Of a stretch of DNA of 7,721 nt, positions 1 to 5,847 are shown piece after piece (the first letter of the stretch is position 1; every line of letters begins with the position of its first letter). Under the pieces are notes generated by a model. It was not told the DNA's origin, ran no database searches, and saw only the letters and a list, made by a program, of their open reading frames with translations. The stretch covers positions 1 through 7,721 of the forward strand of contig JAEUIB010000114.1 of the NCBI GenBank assembly GCA_016795255.1, given 5' to 3'. The stretch comes from Planctomycetota bacterium (GTDB lineage: Bacteria > Planctomycetota > B15-G4 > JADJEK01). Position numbers and translations under genes: made by a program.

Positions 1-4
1 AGAT

Positions 5-23
5 GCTCGGCTTCGTCCCGAGC
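5..23. other. Small stem-loop at the end of the ferredoxin gene
   Basis: GCTCGG (5-10) and CCGAGC (18-23) pair over a 7-base loop; the last base is the third base of the ferredoxin TAG. It could be a terminator or a hairpin between genes of one operon. The window ends 4 bases beyond it, so neither can be settled. No start codon of a following minus-strand gene is visible. Confidence 0.35.
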
Positions 24-904
24 TATTCCTTGTGGACGATGCCGCGCTTTTTCGCGTGTATCCACCGGATCTCGGTGTGCTCGTCGTTGAGGTCGCCGAA
101 CCCGCGGGCGCCGGTCGGGCACGCTTCGAGGCACGCCGGCAAGCGACCCTCGCGCGTGCGATGCAGGCAGAACGTGCACTTCTCGACGACGCCCTGCGGA
201 CGCACGCGGTTCGACAGGTAACTCTGGTTCGGGTTGATCTCGGCGGCCGGGACTTCGGGCTTCGTCCAATTGAACCGCCGCGCGTGGTACGGGCACGCCG
301 CCTCGCAGTAGCGGCAGCCGATGCACCAGTCGTAGTCGACGACGACGATGCCGTCCTTCTCCTTCCACGTCGCCTCGACCGGGCAGACGTCCGTGCACGG
401 CGGCGCATCGCATTGCTGGCATTGCACGGGCAGGTACGCCTTGCCGGGCGCGGGAACGGCGTGGTCGTACGTCGAGTCGGCACTGGTGAGGTCGAGCGAG
501 CCGCGATCGAGTTCGAGCACGCGGATGTACGACTGGTTCGTCGCACGATCGTGGTTGTTCTCGCGGTGACAGGCCTCGACGCATTTGCCGTTGCCGTTGC
601 ACACGCTGAGGTTGATCGCGAACGCGAACTTCACGCCGTCGATCGGCGGCGGGTCCTTGATCGACACGTCGACCCCGTACGTCTCGCGAGCCTGCGCTTC
701 GAGCCGCTCGAGCACGGCCTGCTTCTCGGCGGGATCGAGTTCCTTGTAGTGCTTCTGCAAGAACTGCTCGCGGGTCAGCGAGTCCGTGAACTCGGTCAGC
801 GGCTGGACCGCCTTCGCCAGCGCGGCGAGACCGAGCGTCGCACCGGCCGCCTTCATCACCGTGCGACGACTCGAGCCATCGCGTGGGTCACCATCCGCAG
901 TCAT
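23..904 (-). CDS. Tat-exported four-cluster [4Fe-4S] ferredoxin subunit (NrfC/DmsB/ActB type)
   Basis: A 293-residue electron-transfer protein, probably periplasmic. Seen: a twin-arginine signal (SSRRTVMKAAGA, residues 11-22) and a short hydrophobic stretch, then four cysteine groups. Group 1 is C102-N105-C108-C112, with Asn where the second Cys normally stands. Group 2 is C162/C165/C170/C174, group 3 is C194/C197/C200/C204, and group 4 is C243/C246/C258/C262. VQCQQC, WCIGCRYC and AACPYHARRFNW are typical of the DMSO-reductase-type beta subunits that sit between a membrane NrfD-like protein and a catalytic subunit or cytochrome. The ATG at 904 is chosen because GGAGGA lies 6 bases upstream (911-916) and it overlaps the stop of the preceding cytochrome gene as ATGA; the open frame continues upstream only as a shadow of that gene. 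The stop is TAG at 23-25. Inferred role: part of an electron route from the quinol pool to NapAB. Family assignment is firm; the partner is inferred. Confidence 0.92.
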   Translation of the reverse strand: MTADGDPRDGSSRRTVMKAAGATLGLAALAKAVQPLTEFTDSLTREQFLQKHYKELDPAEKQAVLERLEAQARETYGVDVSIKDPPPIDGVKFAFAINLSVCNGNGKCVEACHRENNHDRATNQSYIRVLELDRGSLDLTSADSTYDHAVPAPGKAYLPVQCQQCDAPPCTDVCPVEATWKEKDGIVVVDYDWCIGCRYCEAACPYHARRFNWTKPEVPAAEINPNQSYLSNRVRPQGVVEKCTFCLHRTREGRLPACLEACPTGARGFGDLNDEHTEIRWIHAKKRGIVHKE

Positions 905-1539
905 CGGGAATCCTCCGCGGGTTCGCCCTTGCGCATCAGGAAGCGGTCCTTCGGTTTGAACGTCGGCACCATCCGCGGGAACGCCGGGGAGTGCGGATCG
1001 TGGCAGTCGATGCAGTGATTGCGCGTGCGTGAGCCGCGACGCAGGTCCCACGCTCCGTTCATGCCGCCGTGCGCGCCGTGCGCGTACTCGTCGACCTTCG
1101 CGGCATGGCACTGCGCGCACAGCGTCATCAGCTCGGGCATCTCGACGCGCGTTCCGTCGGCGAGATGGAACGCGTCGTAGTTCGTCGCGTCGTGGCACGC
1201 GAGGCAGCGATTGTTGCCGTGTGCGAACATCAATTCACCGTGGAACTCGTCGAGGTCGGCGCTCGACGCGGTCGTCGCGTTCGGGGGCCGCGTCGCGTGG
1301 CACGTCGTGCAGGACGCCAGCACTTCCGCGTCCTCGCCCGCGCCGCGCGGGACCGACACGCGCACCCGCGGCATCGCTCGGGGTTCGTTGATCGTCGTCG
1401 TTCCGACGATCCGCGCGTCTGCCGCGGCAACGCCCTCGGCCGACGCTTGCGTTCCGAGCGGCGCGGGCGGTGTCTCGCGGACCACGGTCCACGTGGCGGC
1501 GACGCCGATGGTGACGACGATGATGGCGCGCAGGATCAC
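901..1539 (-). CDS. Membrane-anchored tetraheme c-type cytochrome
   Basis: A 212-residue multiheme cytochrome c. Seen: a hydrophobic N-terminal segment (residues 2-19, ILRAIIVVTIGVAATWTV) that would act as an uncleaved anchor or signal. A low-complexity linker follows, then four CXXCH haem sites: CTTCH 77-81, CLACH 112-116, CAQCH 141-145 and CIDCH 176-180. Further His residues (100, 108, 125, 154, 157) could be distal ligands. The segment AHGGMNGAWDLRRG followed by HCIDCHDPHSPAFPRM resembles cytochrome c3-type proteins found beside NrfC/NrfD-like genes. Size, anchor and haem count resemble NapC/NrfH, but the haem spacing and sequence do not match that family closely. GTG at 1539 is preferred over in-frame ATGs further out (up to 1719): it directly precedes the hydrophobic segment, has GAGGG 8 bases upstream, and leaves a proper divergent spacer to napD. 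The gene overlaps the ferredoxin start by 4 bases, implying one operon. Likely role: periplasmic electron carrier for the Nap system. Confidence 0.88.
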   Translation of the reverse strand: MILRAIIVVTIGVAATWTVVRETPPAPLGTQASAEGVAAADARIVGTTTINEPRAMPRVRVSVPRGAGEDAEVLASCTTCHATRPPNATTASSADLDEFHGELMFAHGNNRCLACHDATNYDAFHLADGTRVEMPELMTLCAQCHAAKVDEYAHGAHGGMNGAWDLRRGSRTRNHCIDCHDPHSPAFPRMVPTFKPKDRFLMRKGEPAEDSR

Positions 1540-1660
1540 GGGTCGAACCCTCGACGGTCCCAAAGATGTCCGTGCGCTCCAACAAATGGCGTTCCGCGAC
1601 GCGGCGGACCGCCGCTCCGCGATTGGTACGGCGTTTTCGTGCGGGCTCGCGGAGTCGCCC
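1540..1660. promoter_or_regulatory. Divergent promoter region between the cytochrome and napD operons
   Basis: A 121-base spacer between two divergent starts (GTG 1539 on minus, ATG 1661 on plus), so it must carry promoters for both operons. A perfect 6-bp inverted repeat with a 3-base loop (GCGGCG-GAC-CGCCGC, 1601-1615) lies near its middle and could be an operator or part of a leader. The least GC-rich parts are roughly 1561-1590 and 1621-1640. I looked for an FNR/NnrR-type TTGAT-N4-ATCAA box and a sigma-54 GG-N10-GC element and found neither. Long frames cross this spacer on both strands, but they lack family-like sequence here. The regulatory role is inferred from layout. Confidence 0.6.
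1548..1552 (-). promoter_or_regulatory. Ribosome binding site setting the GTG start at 1539
   Basis: On the minus strand GAGGG stands 8 bases before GTG at 1539. It supports this start over the more distal in-frame ATGs, whose extra residues look like translated spacer rather than protein. Confidence 0.6.
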
Positions 1661-1918
1661 ATGCACTGTTCCGGATTGATCCTCACGCTCGATCCCGATG
1701 CGTCCCTCCGCGCGGCCACGGTCGCGAGGCTGGCGCGTTGGCCCGGTCTGACGCTCGGGGAACGAACGGAACGACGGATCGCTGCGGCGCTTGAGGCCGA
1801 ACACGCCTCCGCCGCGCTCGACGCGCTCGAGGCGCTCCGCGCGACCCCTGGAGTCGTTCACGTCGACGTCGTCTTCGCCGAGGTCAGCGCCCCATGCGCT
1901 GCGGAGCAATTCCCATGA
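1661..1918 (+). CDS. napD: NapD, chaperone for the periplasmic nitrate reductase NapA
   Basis: An 85-residue protein, close to the 87 residues of E. coli NapD. NapD is a small cytoplasmic ferredoxin-like-fold protein that binds the Tat signal of NapA and holds it back until cofactors are inserted. Seen: an opening strand CSGLILTLDPD, a helix, PGLTLGERTERRIAAALEAE, a second helix DALEALRATPGV, then VHVDVVFAEV. This follows the family pattern in which a short beta strand opens the protein and a 'GV..V..V' strand closes it. Identity to E. coli NapD is low, as is usual in this family; position supplies much of the confidence. The start ATG at 1661 has GGAG 6 bases upstream (1651-1654). The same frame is open from 1211 but that part is a shadow of the minus-strand cytochrome. 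The stop TGA overlaps the napA ATG (ATGA, 1915-1918), so the pair is probably translationally coupled. Confidence 0.85.
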   Translation: MHCSGLILTLDPDASLRAATVARLARWPGLTLGERTERRIAAALEAEHASAALDALEALRATPGVVHVDVVFAEVSAPCAAEQFP

Positions 1919-4311
1919 GCCCCACGACCGACCGCAGAGAATTCCTCAGGGCCAGCGCGCTCGCCGCCGCCGCGGCGACGCTGCACGGCAGCGCGCCGAG
2001 CGCCGTCGCCGGGCCCGGAGCGCCGGCCGGCGACGTCACGTGGGACAAGGCGCCGTGCCGTTTCTGCGGCACCGGCTGCCACGTCCAGGTCGGCGTGCGC
2101 GACGACAAGGTCGTGGCGATCGCCGGCGACGTCGACGCGGACGTCAACAAGGGCCTGCTGTGCGTGAAGGGGTATCACGTCGGCTTGGCGCTGTACGGAC
2201 CGGACCGTCTGACGCGACCGTTGCTGCGCCGCGACGGCGAGCTGCAGCCGATCTCGTGGGACGAGGCCCTCGACGTCATCGCCGACCGCATCGCGGCGCG
2301 CCCCGAGCGATTCGCGTTCTACGGCTCCGGACAGTGGACCGTGCCGGAAGGCTACGCCGCGCAGAAGTTCATGAAGGGCGGCCTCGCGAACAACCACATC
2401 GACCCGAACGCGCGCCTGTGCATGGCGTCGGCCGTGACCGGCTTCCTCGGGACGTACGGAGTCGACGAGCCGGCCGGCTGCTACCAGGACCTCGACGAGT
2501 GCGACGTGCTGATCCTGTGGGGCAACAACCCGGCCGAAATGCACCCGGTGTTGTTCTCGCGCGTCATCGACCGGCGCTCGCGCGGCGACGACGTGATGCT
2601 GATCGACATCGGGACGCGGCGGACGCGCAGCACGGAGTTCGCGCAGCGCTTCCTCAACTTCAAGCCGCACACCGATCTCGCGATCGCGAACGGCATCGCC
2701 CACTTGTTGATCGAGCGCAAGACGTACGACGCCCAGTTCGTCGCCGATCACTGCGCGTTCCGCGCGATGTCCGACCCGCCCGAACTGAACGGGCGCGCGA
2801 GCACGTTCGAGGAGTACGCGAAGTCGCTCGAGCCGTACACGCCCGAGTACGTCGAATCCGTGTCCGGCGTTCCGGCCGACGAAATCCGCTTCCTCGCCGA
2901 CCTGTTCGGCGACCGCAAGCTGCGGATCACGAGCCTGTGGTGCATGGGCATGAACCAGCACACCGCCGGCACCGCGATCAACGAGCTCGTGCACGGCATC
3001 CATCTGCTGTCCGGCCACTTCGGTAGGCCGGGCGACGCACCGACGAGTCTCACCGGCCAGCCGTCGGCGTGCGGCACCGTCCGCGAAGTCGGAACGCTCG
3101 CGCACGCGCTTCCCGGCGGACGGCTCGTCGCGAACGAAGAACATCGCAAGGAGTGCGAGGCGCTGTGGAACCTGCCGCCGGCGCGCATCCACCCGAAGCC
3201 CGGCTACCACACCGTGCTGATGTGGGAGAAGTTCTGTACGCCGAGCGATCAGGGCGGCGACATCGACACGCTGTGGGTCCAAGTCACGAACCCGGGCCAG
3301 ACGCTGCCGAACCTGCACAAGCTGTTCGACCGCAAGGCGGGCTTGAAGGACAAGTTCCTGATCGTCTCGGACGTCTACCCGACCGCGACGACTCGGCTCG
3401 CCGACCTCGTGCTGCCGTCCGCGCTGTGGGTCGAGAAGAACGGGATCTACGGCAACTCGGAGCGCCGCACGCAGCAGTGGTTCCGCATGGTCTCGCCGCC
3501 CGGCGAAGCGCGCGACGACTGCTGGCAGACGATCGCCGTGGCGCGCCGGTTGTTCGATCGCGGCTTCCCCGGCATGAAGGACAAGGACGGGCGCTTCCTG
3601 TTCGAAGTGAAGCGCGACGGCGTCGAAGTCCCGATCCACGAGTGGGCGCACTACTACGACGTCAACGTCGACGAGCACCTGTTCGAGGAGTACCGCGCGT
3701 TCACGCGCAAGAAGCACAAGGACCTCGCGCCGTACTCCGAATACGTGAAGGCGCGCGGCTTGCGCTGGCCGGTCGTGCAGCAGGCCGACGGGTCGTGGCG
3801 TGAGACGCGGTACCGCTTCGCCGAGTTCGACGATCCGTACGTCGCGAAGGGCAAGGGGATCCAGTTCTATCACTCGGTCACGAAGGACGACCGCGCGCAG
3901 ATCTGGTTCCACCCGTACCGCGATCCGCCGGAGAAGCCGGACGCGGAGTATCCGTTCTGGCTCTGCACCGGACGCGTGCTCGAGCACTGGCACACCGGCA
4001 CGATGACGCGCCGCATTCCGCAGCTCGCGCGCGCGGTGCCGCGCGCGTACGCCGAACTCCACGCCGACGACGCGCGGGAGCTCGGCATCGCGAACGGCGA
4101 CTCGATCGTCGTCGAGTCGCGCCGCGGTCGCATCGAATTGGCGGCGTGGATCGACGGCCGCGGCCAACCGCCGCGCGGCTCGGTGTTCATCCCGTTCTTC
4201 GACGAGATGCGACTCGTGAACGAGGTCACGCTCGACGCGCACGACCCGTTCTCGAAACAGCCCGACTACAAGAAGTGCGCGGTTCGCGTCGCCAAGCGTT
4301 CCGCGGAGTGA
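1915..4311 (+). CDS. napA: NapA, periplasmic nitrate reductase catalytic subunit
   Basis: A 798-residue molybdoenzyme (E. coli NapA has 828) that reduces nitrate to nitrite in the periplasm with bis-molybdopterin guanine dinucleotide and one [4Fe-4S] cluster. Seen: a twin-arginine signal (DRREFLRAS, residues 6-14) and an Ala-rich stretch ending near AVAG. The cluster motif is C48-x2-C51-x3-C55 with C83, followed by K85 of the CVKGY motif, the conserved Lys between cluster and pterin. C169 in NARLCMASAV is the expected Mo ligand. Other NapA hallmarks are FYGSGQWTVPEGYAAQK, CYQDLDECDVLILWGNNPAE, TGQPSACGT (380-388) and GRVLEHWHTGTMTRR (686-700). These match NapA rather than formate dehydrogenase or the assimilatory enzyme. 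ATG at 1915 has GCGGAG 8 bases upstream and overlaps napD; an ATG 21 bases earlier would only add residues before the signal. napB follows after 4 bases. I see no break or missing key residue. Confidence 0.97.
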   Translation: MSPTTDRREFLRASALAAAAATLHGSAPSAVAGPGAPAGDVTWDKAPCRFCGTGCHVQVGVRDDKVVAIAGDVDADVNKGLLCVKGYHVGLALYGPDRLTRPLLRRDGELQPISWDEALDVIADRIAARPERFAFYGSGQWTVPEGYAAQKFMKGGLANNHIDPNARLCMASAVTGFLGTYGVDEPAGCYQDLDECDVLILWGNNPAEMHPVLFSRVIDRRSRGDDVMLIDIGTRRTRSTEFAQRFLNFKPHTDLAIANGIAHLLIERKTYDAQFVADHCAFRAMSDPPELNGRASTFEEYAKSLEPYTPEYVESVSGVPADEIRFLADLFGDRKLRITSLWCMGMNQHTAGTAINELVHGIHLLSGHFGRPGDAPTSLTGQPSACGTVREVGTLAHALPGGRLVANEEHRKECEALWNLPPARIHPKPGYHTVLMWEKFCTPSDQGGDIDTLWVQVTNPGQTLPNLHKLFDRKAGLKDKFLIVSDVYPTATTRLADLVLPSALWVEKNGIYGNSERRTQQWFRMVSPPGEARDDCWQTIAVARRLFDRGFPGMKDKDGRFLFEVKRDGVEVPIHEWAHYYDVNVDEHLFEEYRAFTRKKHKDLAPYSEYVKARGLRWPVVQQADGSWRETRYRFAEFDDPYVAKGKGIQFYHSVTKDDRAQIWFHPYRDPPEKPDAEYPFWLCTGRVLEHWHTGTMTRRIPQLARAVPRAYAELHADDARELGIANGDSIVVESRRGRIELAAWIDGRGQPPRGSVFIPFFDEMRLVNEVTLDAHDPFSKQPDYKKCAVRVAKRSAE

Positions 4312-4315
4312 CGCC

Positions 4316-5110
4316 ATGAACTCCGCGCAACCGCCCAACTTCTCCGCGCATCGCTTCCTCCACCTGGTGTGCGCCGTCGCGATCGGCGCAGCGGGCATCG
4401 GCTACGTCGTCGGTCTGCGCCAGCCGATCCGCATCGAACGGCACACGTCCCTCGTCGAAGCCGCGGCCACGGCGCACGACGCGATCCCGGCGACGCACTA
4501 CGCGGCGATCACCGAGGCGCCCGATTGGCCCAACCGTGCGTTCGCGACGCGCGTCGCGAAACTCCCGGCGCCGACGGCGTCGCCCGATGCTCCTCCCGTC
4601 GCCGACGTGGCGCAGCGCGGCCCCGCCGTCGACGCCCGCGCGAGTCGGCGCGCCTACGCCGGCGCCCCACCGACGATCCCGCACGCGGTCGACGCGCGCT
4701 CCGCCGCCGCGTGCATGTCGTGCCACGGCGACGGCTTCGTGCTCGGCTCCGTCCGCGCACCGAAGATCCCGCACGCGGCGTACGCGAACTGCACGCAGTG
4801 CCACGTCGAAAGTTCGACGAGCGCACTCGGGCCCGTCGCGCCGATCGCGAGTTCGTTCGCCGGACTCGCGTCGCCGGGCAGCGGTGAGCGCGCGTGGAAC
4901 GGCGCGCCGCCGACGATCCCGCATGCGACGTGGATGCGCTCGGATTGTCTGTCGTGCCACGGCGCCGGCGGAGCGGTCGGCTTGCGATCGACGCACCCGT
5001 GGCGTCAGAACTGTCTGCAGTGCCACGCGTCGTCGTGGCAGCTCGAGCGCCGCGCGTCCACCGACGCGAGTCCGAGTTTCTGGTCCGACGTCGCGGGGGA
5101 TCCGCCGTGA
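4316..5110 (+). CDS. napB: NapB-like tetraheme cytochrome c with duplicated diheme domain
   Basis: A 264-residue electron-transfer subunit for NapA. Seen: a hydrophobic segment (residues about 15-34) likely to be an uncleaved anchor or signal, a variable Ala/Pro-rich region (about 45-112), then two NapB-like units. Unit 1 (about 116-181) has GAPPTIPH, CMSCH 133-137, APKIPH, CTQCHV 159-164 and the tail PVAPIASSF; this order matches the classic diheme NapB core. Unit 2 (about 196-240) repeats GAPPTIPH, CLSCH 211-215, a His at 227 and CLQCH 233-237, without the tail. Family NapB carries two haems, so four is unusual. Each CXXCH is preceded by one extra His (123, 153, 203, 227), enough for four bis-His haems. 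The start ATG follows the napA stop by 4 bases, with GGAG at 4305-4308. The stop overlaps the next start as GTGA. The NapB assignment of unit 1 is firm; the role of unit 2 is inference. Confidence 0.9.
   Translation: MNSAQPPNFSAHRFLHLVCAVAIGAAGIGYVVGLRQPIRIERHTSLVEAAATAHDAIPATHYAAITEAPDWPNRAFATRVAKLPAPTASPDAPPVADVAQRGPAVDARASRRAYAGAPPTIPHAVDARSAAACMSCHGDGFVLGSVRAPKIPHAAYANCTQCHVESSTSALGPVAPIASSFAGLASPGSGERAWNGAPPTIPHATWMRSDCLSCHGAGGAVGLRSTHPWRQNCLQCHASSWQLERRASTDASPSFWSDVAGDPP
4661..5035 (+). repeat. Tandem duplication inside the NapB-like gene
   Basis: The 27 bases at 4661-4687 and 4901-4927, exactly 240 bases apart, differ at only 3 positions. Both encode GAPPTIPHA at the head of a diheme unit. 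A shorter related piece (GATCCCGCACGCG, 4765-4777) encodes the second IPHA of unit 1. The two units then align over two CXXCH sites each, with haem spacings of 26 and 22 residues. This points to an internal duplication of an ancestral diheme NapB domain, partly preserved at DNA level. Confidence 0.75.
5095..5100 (+). promoter_or_regulatory. Ribosome binding site for the GTG start at 5107
   Basis: GGGGGA lies 6 bases before GTG at 5107, inside the last codons of the NapB-like gene. It supports this GTG as the start of the ferredoxin gene, where no nearby ATG is in frame. Confidence 0.5.
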
Positions 5111-5394
5111 GTTCGCCGGCTCGTCTGTCGCGCCGCGCGCTGCTGTTCCTGCGCCCCGATCCCGAAGCACCGGGTTCGCACGTCGCCGTCATCCGCGTGT
5201 GGAAGTGTCTGGCGCACACCGGGGGCTTCTGCACGGTCTGCGTCGAGCACTGCCCGGTGCCCGGCGCCATCGTGACGGAGCACGGCAAGCCGCGCATCGC
5301 CGCCGATCGTTGCATCGGTTGCTCGGCGTGCGCCGACGTCTGTCCGGCCCCGGATCCCGCGATCCAACGCGTTCTTCGACGGAGGTCCCCGTGA
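5107..5394 (+). CDS. Short NapF-like 2[4Fe-4S] ferredoxin
   Basis: A 95-residue protein with two iron-sulfur cluster motifs. Seen: LSRRALLFL (residues 7-15), then C34-x7-C42-x2-C45-x3-C49-P and C69-x2-C72-x2-C75-x3-C79-P. The segment KCLAHTGGFCTVCVEHCP followed by PRIAADRCIGCSACADVCP matches the C-terminal half of NapF, where a CLA...C..C...C.P..AI block precedes a second cluster. The opening LSRR also recalls NapF (E. coli starts with DLSRRGIL). NapF usually has about 160 residues and more clusters, so this is a shortened form or a related ferredoxin. NapF is a cytoplasmic factor thought to help mature NapA; the SRR here lacks a following hydrophobic region, so export is unlikely. GTG at 5107 overlaps the upstream TGA (GTGA). 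The same frame is open from 4894 but only as a shadow of the NapB-like gene. Confidence 0.85.
   Translation: MSSPARLSRRALLFLRPDPEAPGSHVAVIRVWKCLAHTGGFCTVCVEHCPVPGAIVTEHGKPRIAADRCIGCSACADVCPAPDPAIQRVLRRRSP
5381..5385 (+). promoter_or_regulatory. Strong ribosome binding site for the GTG start at 5391
   Basis: GGAGG lies 5 bases before GTG at 5391. It decides the start of the last gene of the operon, whose frame is open far upstream (from 4536) and would otherwise be ambiguous. Confidence 0.65.
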
Positions 5395-5711
5395 CCGAGC
5401 CCCCGTTCGCCTTGCCGACGCTGCACGTCGGCACCCTGACGCGCGTCGAGTACGCGCGCTACGTCGACGACCTGCGCGCGGCGGCGTCCGACGTCACCGT
5501 GCTGGTCCGTCGCGGGCCGCATCGCACCGAAGAATGCGCCTTCGACGCGCTCGTCACGCTGATGGACGCGATCGACGCCCGTCTCGCGCTCGGCGCGCAA
5601 GTGCTCTACCGCTTCGATGGGTGCCACTACCGCGACGTGCTGCTACCGCTCGCGACGGGACTCCGCGTCGTCCGCATGCAACTCGACGAGTTCGCGCCGA
5701 ACGAGACCTGA
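5391..5711 (+). CDS. Unrecognised 106-residue protein ending the nap operon
   Basis: I do not recognise this protein. Seen: no signal peptide, no membrane segment, no CXXCH and no Fe-S motif; two cysteines (C49, C78) and an acidic, polar composition, so it is probably soluble and cytoplasmic. Predicted order is a strand-like opening (LPTLHVGTLTR), a helix (EYARYVDDLRAAA), a strand (DVTVLVRRG), a long helix (ECAFDALVTLMDAIDARLAL), then strands QVLYRFDGCHYRDVLLPL and GLRVVRMQL: a compact mixed alpha/beta domain. It is real rather than chance: it has GGAGG 5 bases before its GTG, a 4-base GTGA overlap with the ferredoxin gene, and protein-like composition up to the TGA at 5709. Position suggests a Nap accessory or assembly role, which is inference. 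Confidence 0.75.
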   Translation: MTEPPFALPTLHVGTLTRVEYARYVDDLRAAASDVTVLVRRGPHRTEECAFDALVTLMDAIDARLALGAQVLYRFDGCHYRDVLLPLATGLRVVRMQLDEFAPNET

Positions 5712-5756
5712 TCGCGACGGCGCACGCCGCATCGCGCGCCGTGGACCGGACTCGAC

Positions 5757-5770
5757 GTTCGACGTCGAAC
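5757..5770. repeat. 14-bp perfect palindrome after the nap operon
   Basis: GTTCGACGTCGAAC is its own reverse complement, 45 bases after the last nap stop and 27 bases before the terminator-like stem-loop. It could be a protein-binding site or a minor hairpin. In DNA this rich in CG and TCGA, chance is a fair alternative. Confidence 0.35.
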
Positions 5771-5797
5771 TCGAACGCTCGTCGGTGCCGCGGCTCA

Positions 5798-5844
5798 ACT
5801 CGGTTCGCGAATCGTCGCCGTTCGCGGCGATTCGCGAGCCGAGT
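5798..5844. terminator. Convergent stem-loop, probable bidirectional terminator
   Basis: The outer stem pairs 5798-5811 with 5831-5844: 14 pairs, one a G-T (G-U in RNA). After a 3-base bulge (TCG, 5812-5814) the inner stem TCGCCG (5815-5820) pairs with CGGCGA (5825-5830), closed by the tetraloop TTCG. In total 20 pairs. It sits in the 136-base gap between convergent genes, 87 bases after the plus-strand stop and 3 bases past the minus-strand stop at 5848. There is no run of T on either side, as is common in high-GC genomes, so termination in both directions is inferred from structure and position. The rest of the gap (5712-5797) holds only the palindrome noted separately. Confidence 0.7.
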
Positions 5845-5847
5845 CGA

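Noticed and set aside
32..1018. 328-codon plus-strand open frame opposite the ferredoxin gene
   Set aside because: Shadow of the minus-strand Fe-S protein, whose cysteine motifs are clear.
1621..1645. TGGTACGGCGTTTTCGT as a sigma-54 promoter
   Set aside because: The GG-N10-GC spacing is not met: TC stands where GC is needed.
1540..1719. ATG-started N-terminal extension of the tetraheme cytochrome up to 1719
   Set aside because: It would overlap the napD start and put 60 polar residues before the membrane segment; GTG at 1539 has a good GAGGG site.
1858..4398. 846-codon minus-strand open frame opposite napA
   Set aside because: Arg/Val/Ala-rich shadow without family motifs; napA on the other strand is unambiguous.
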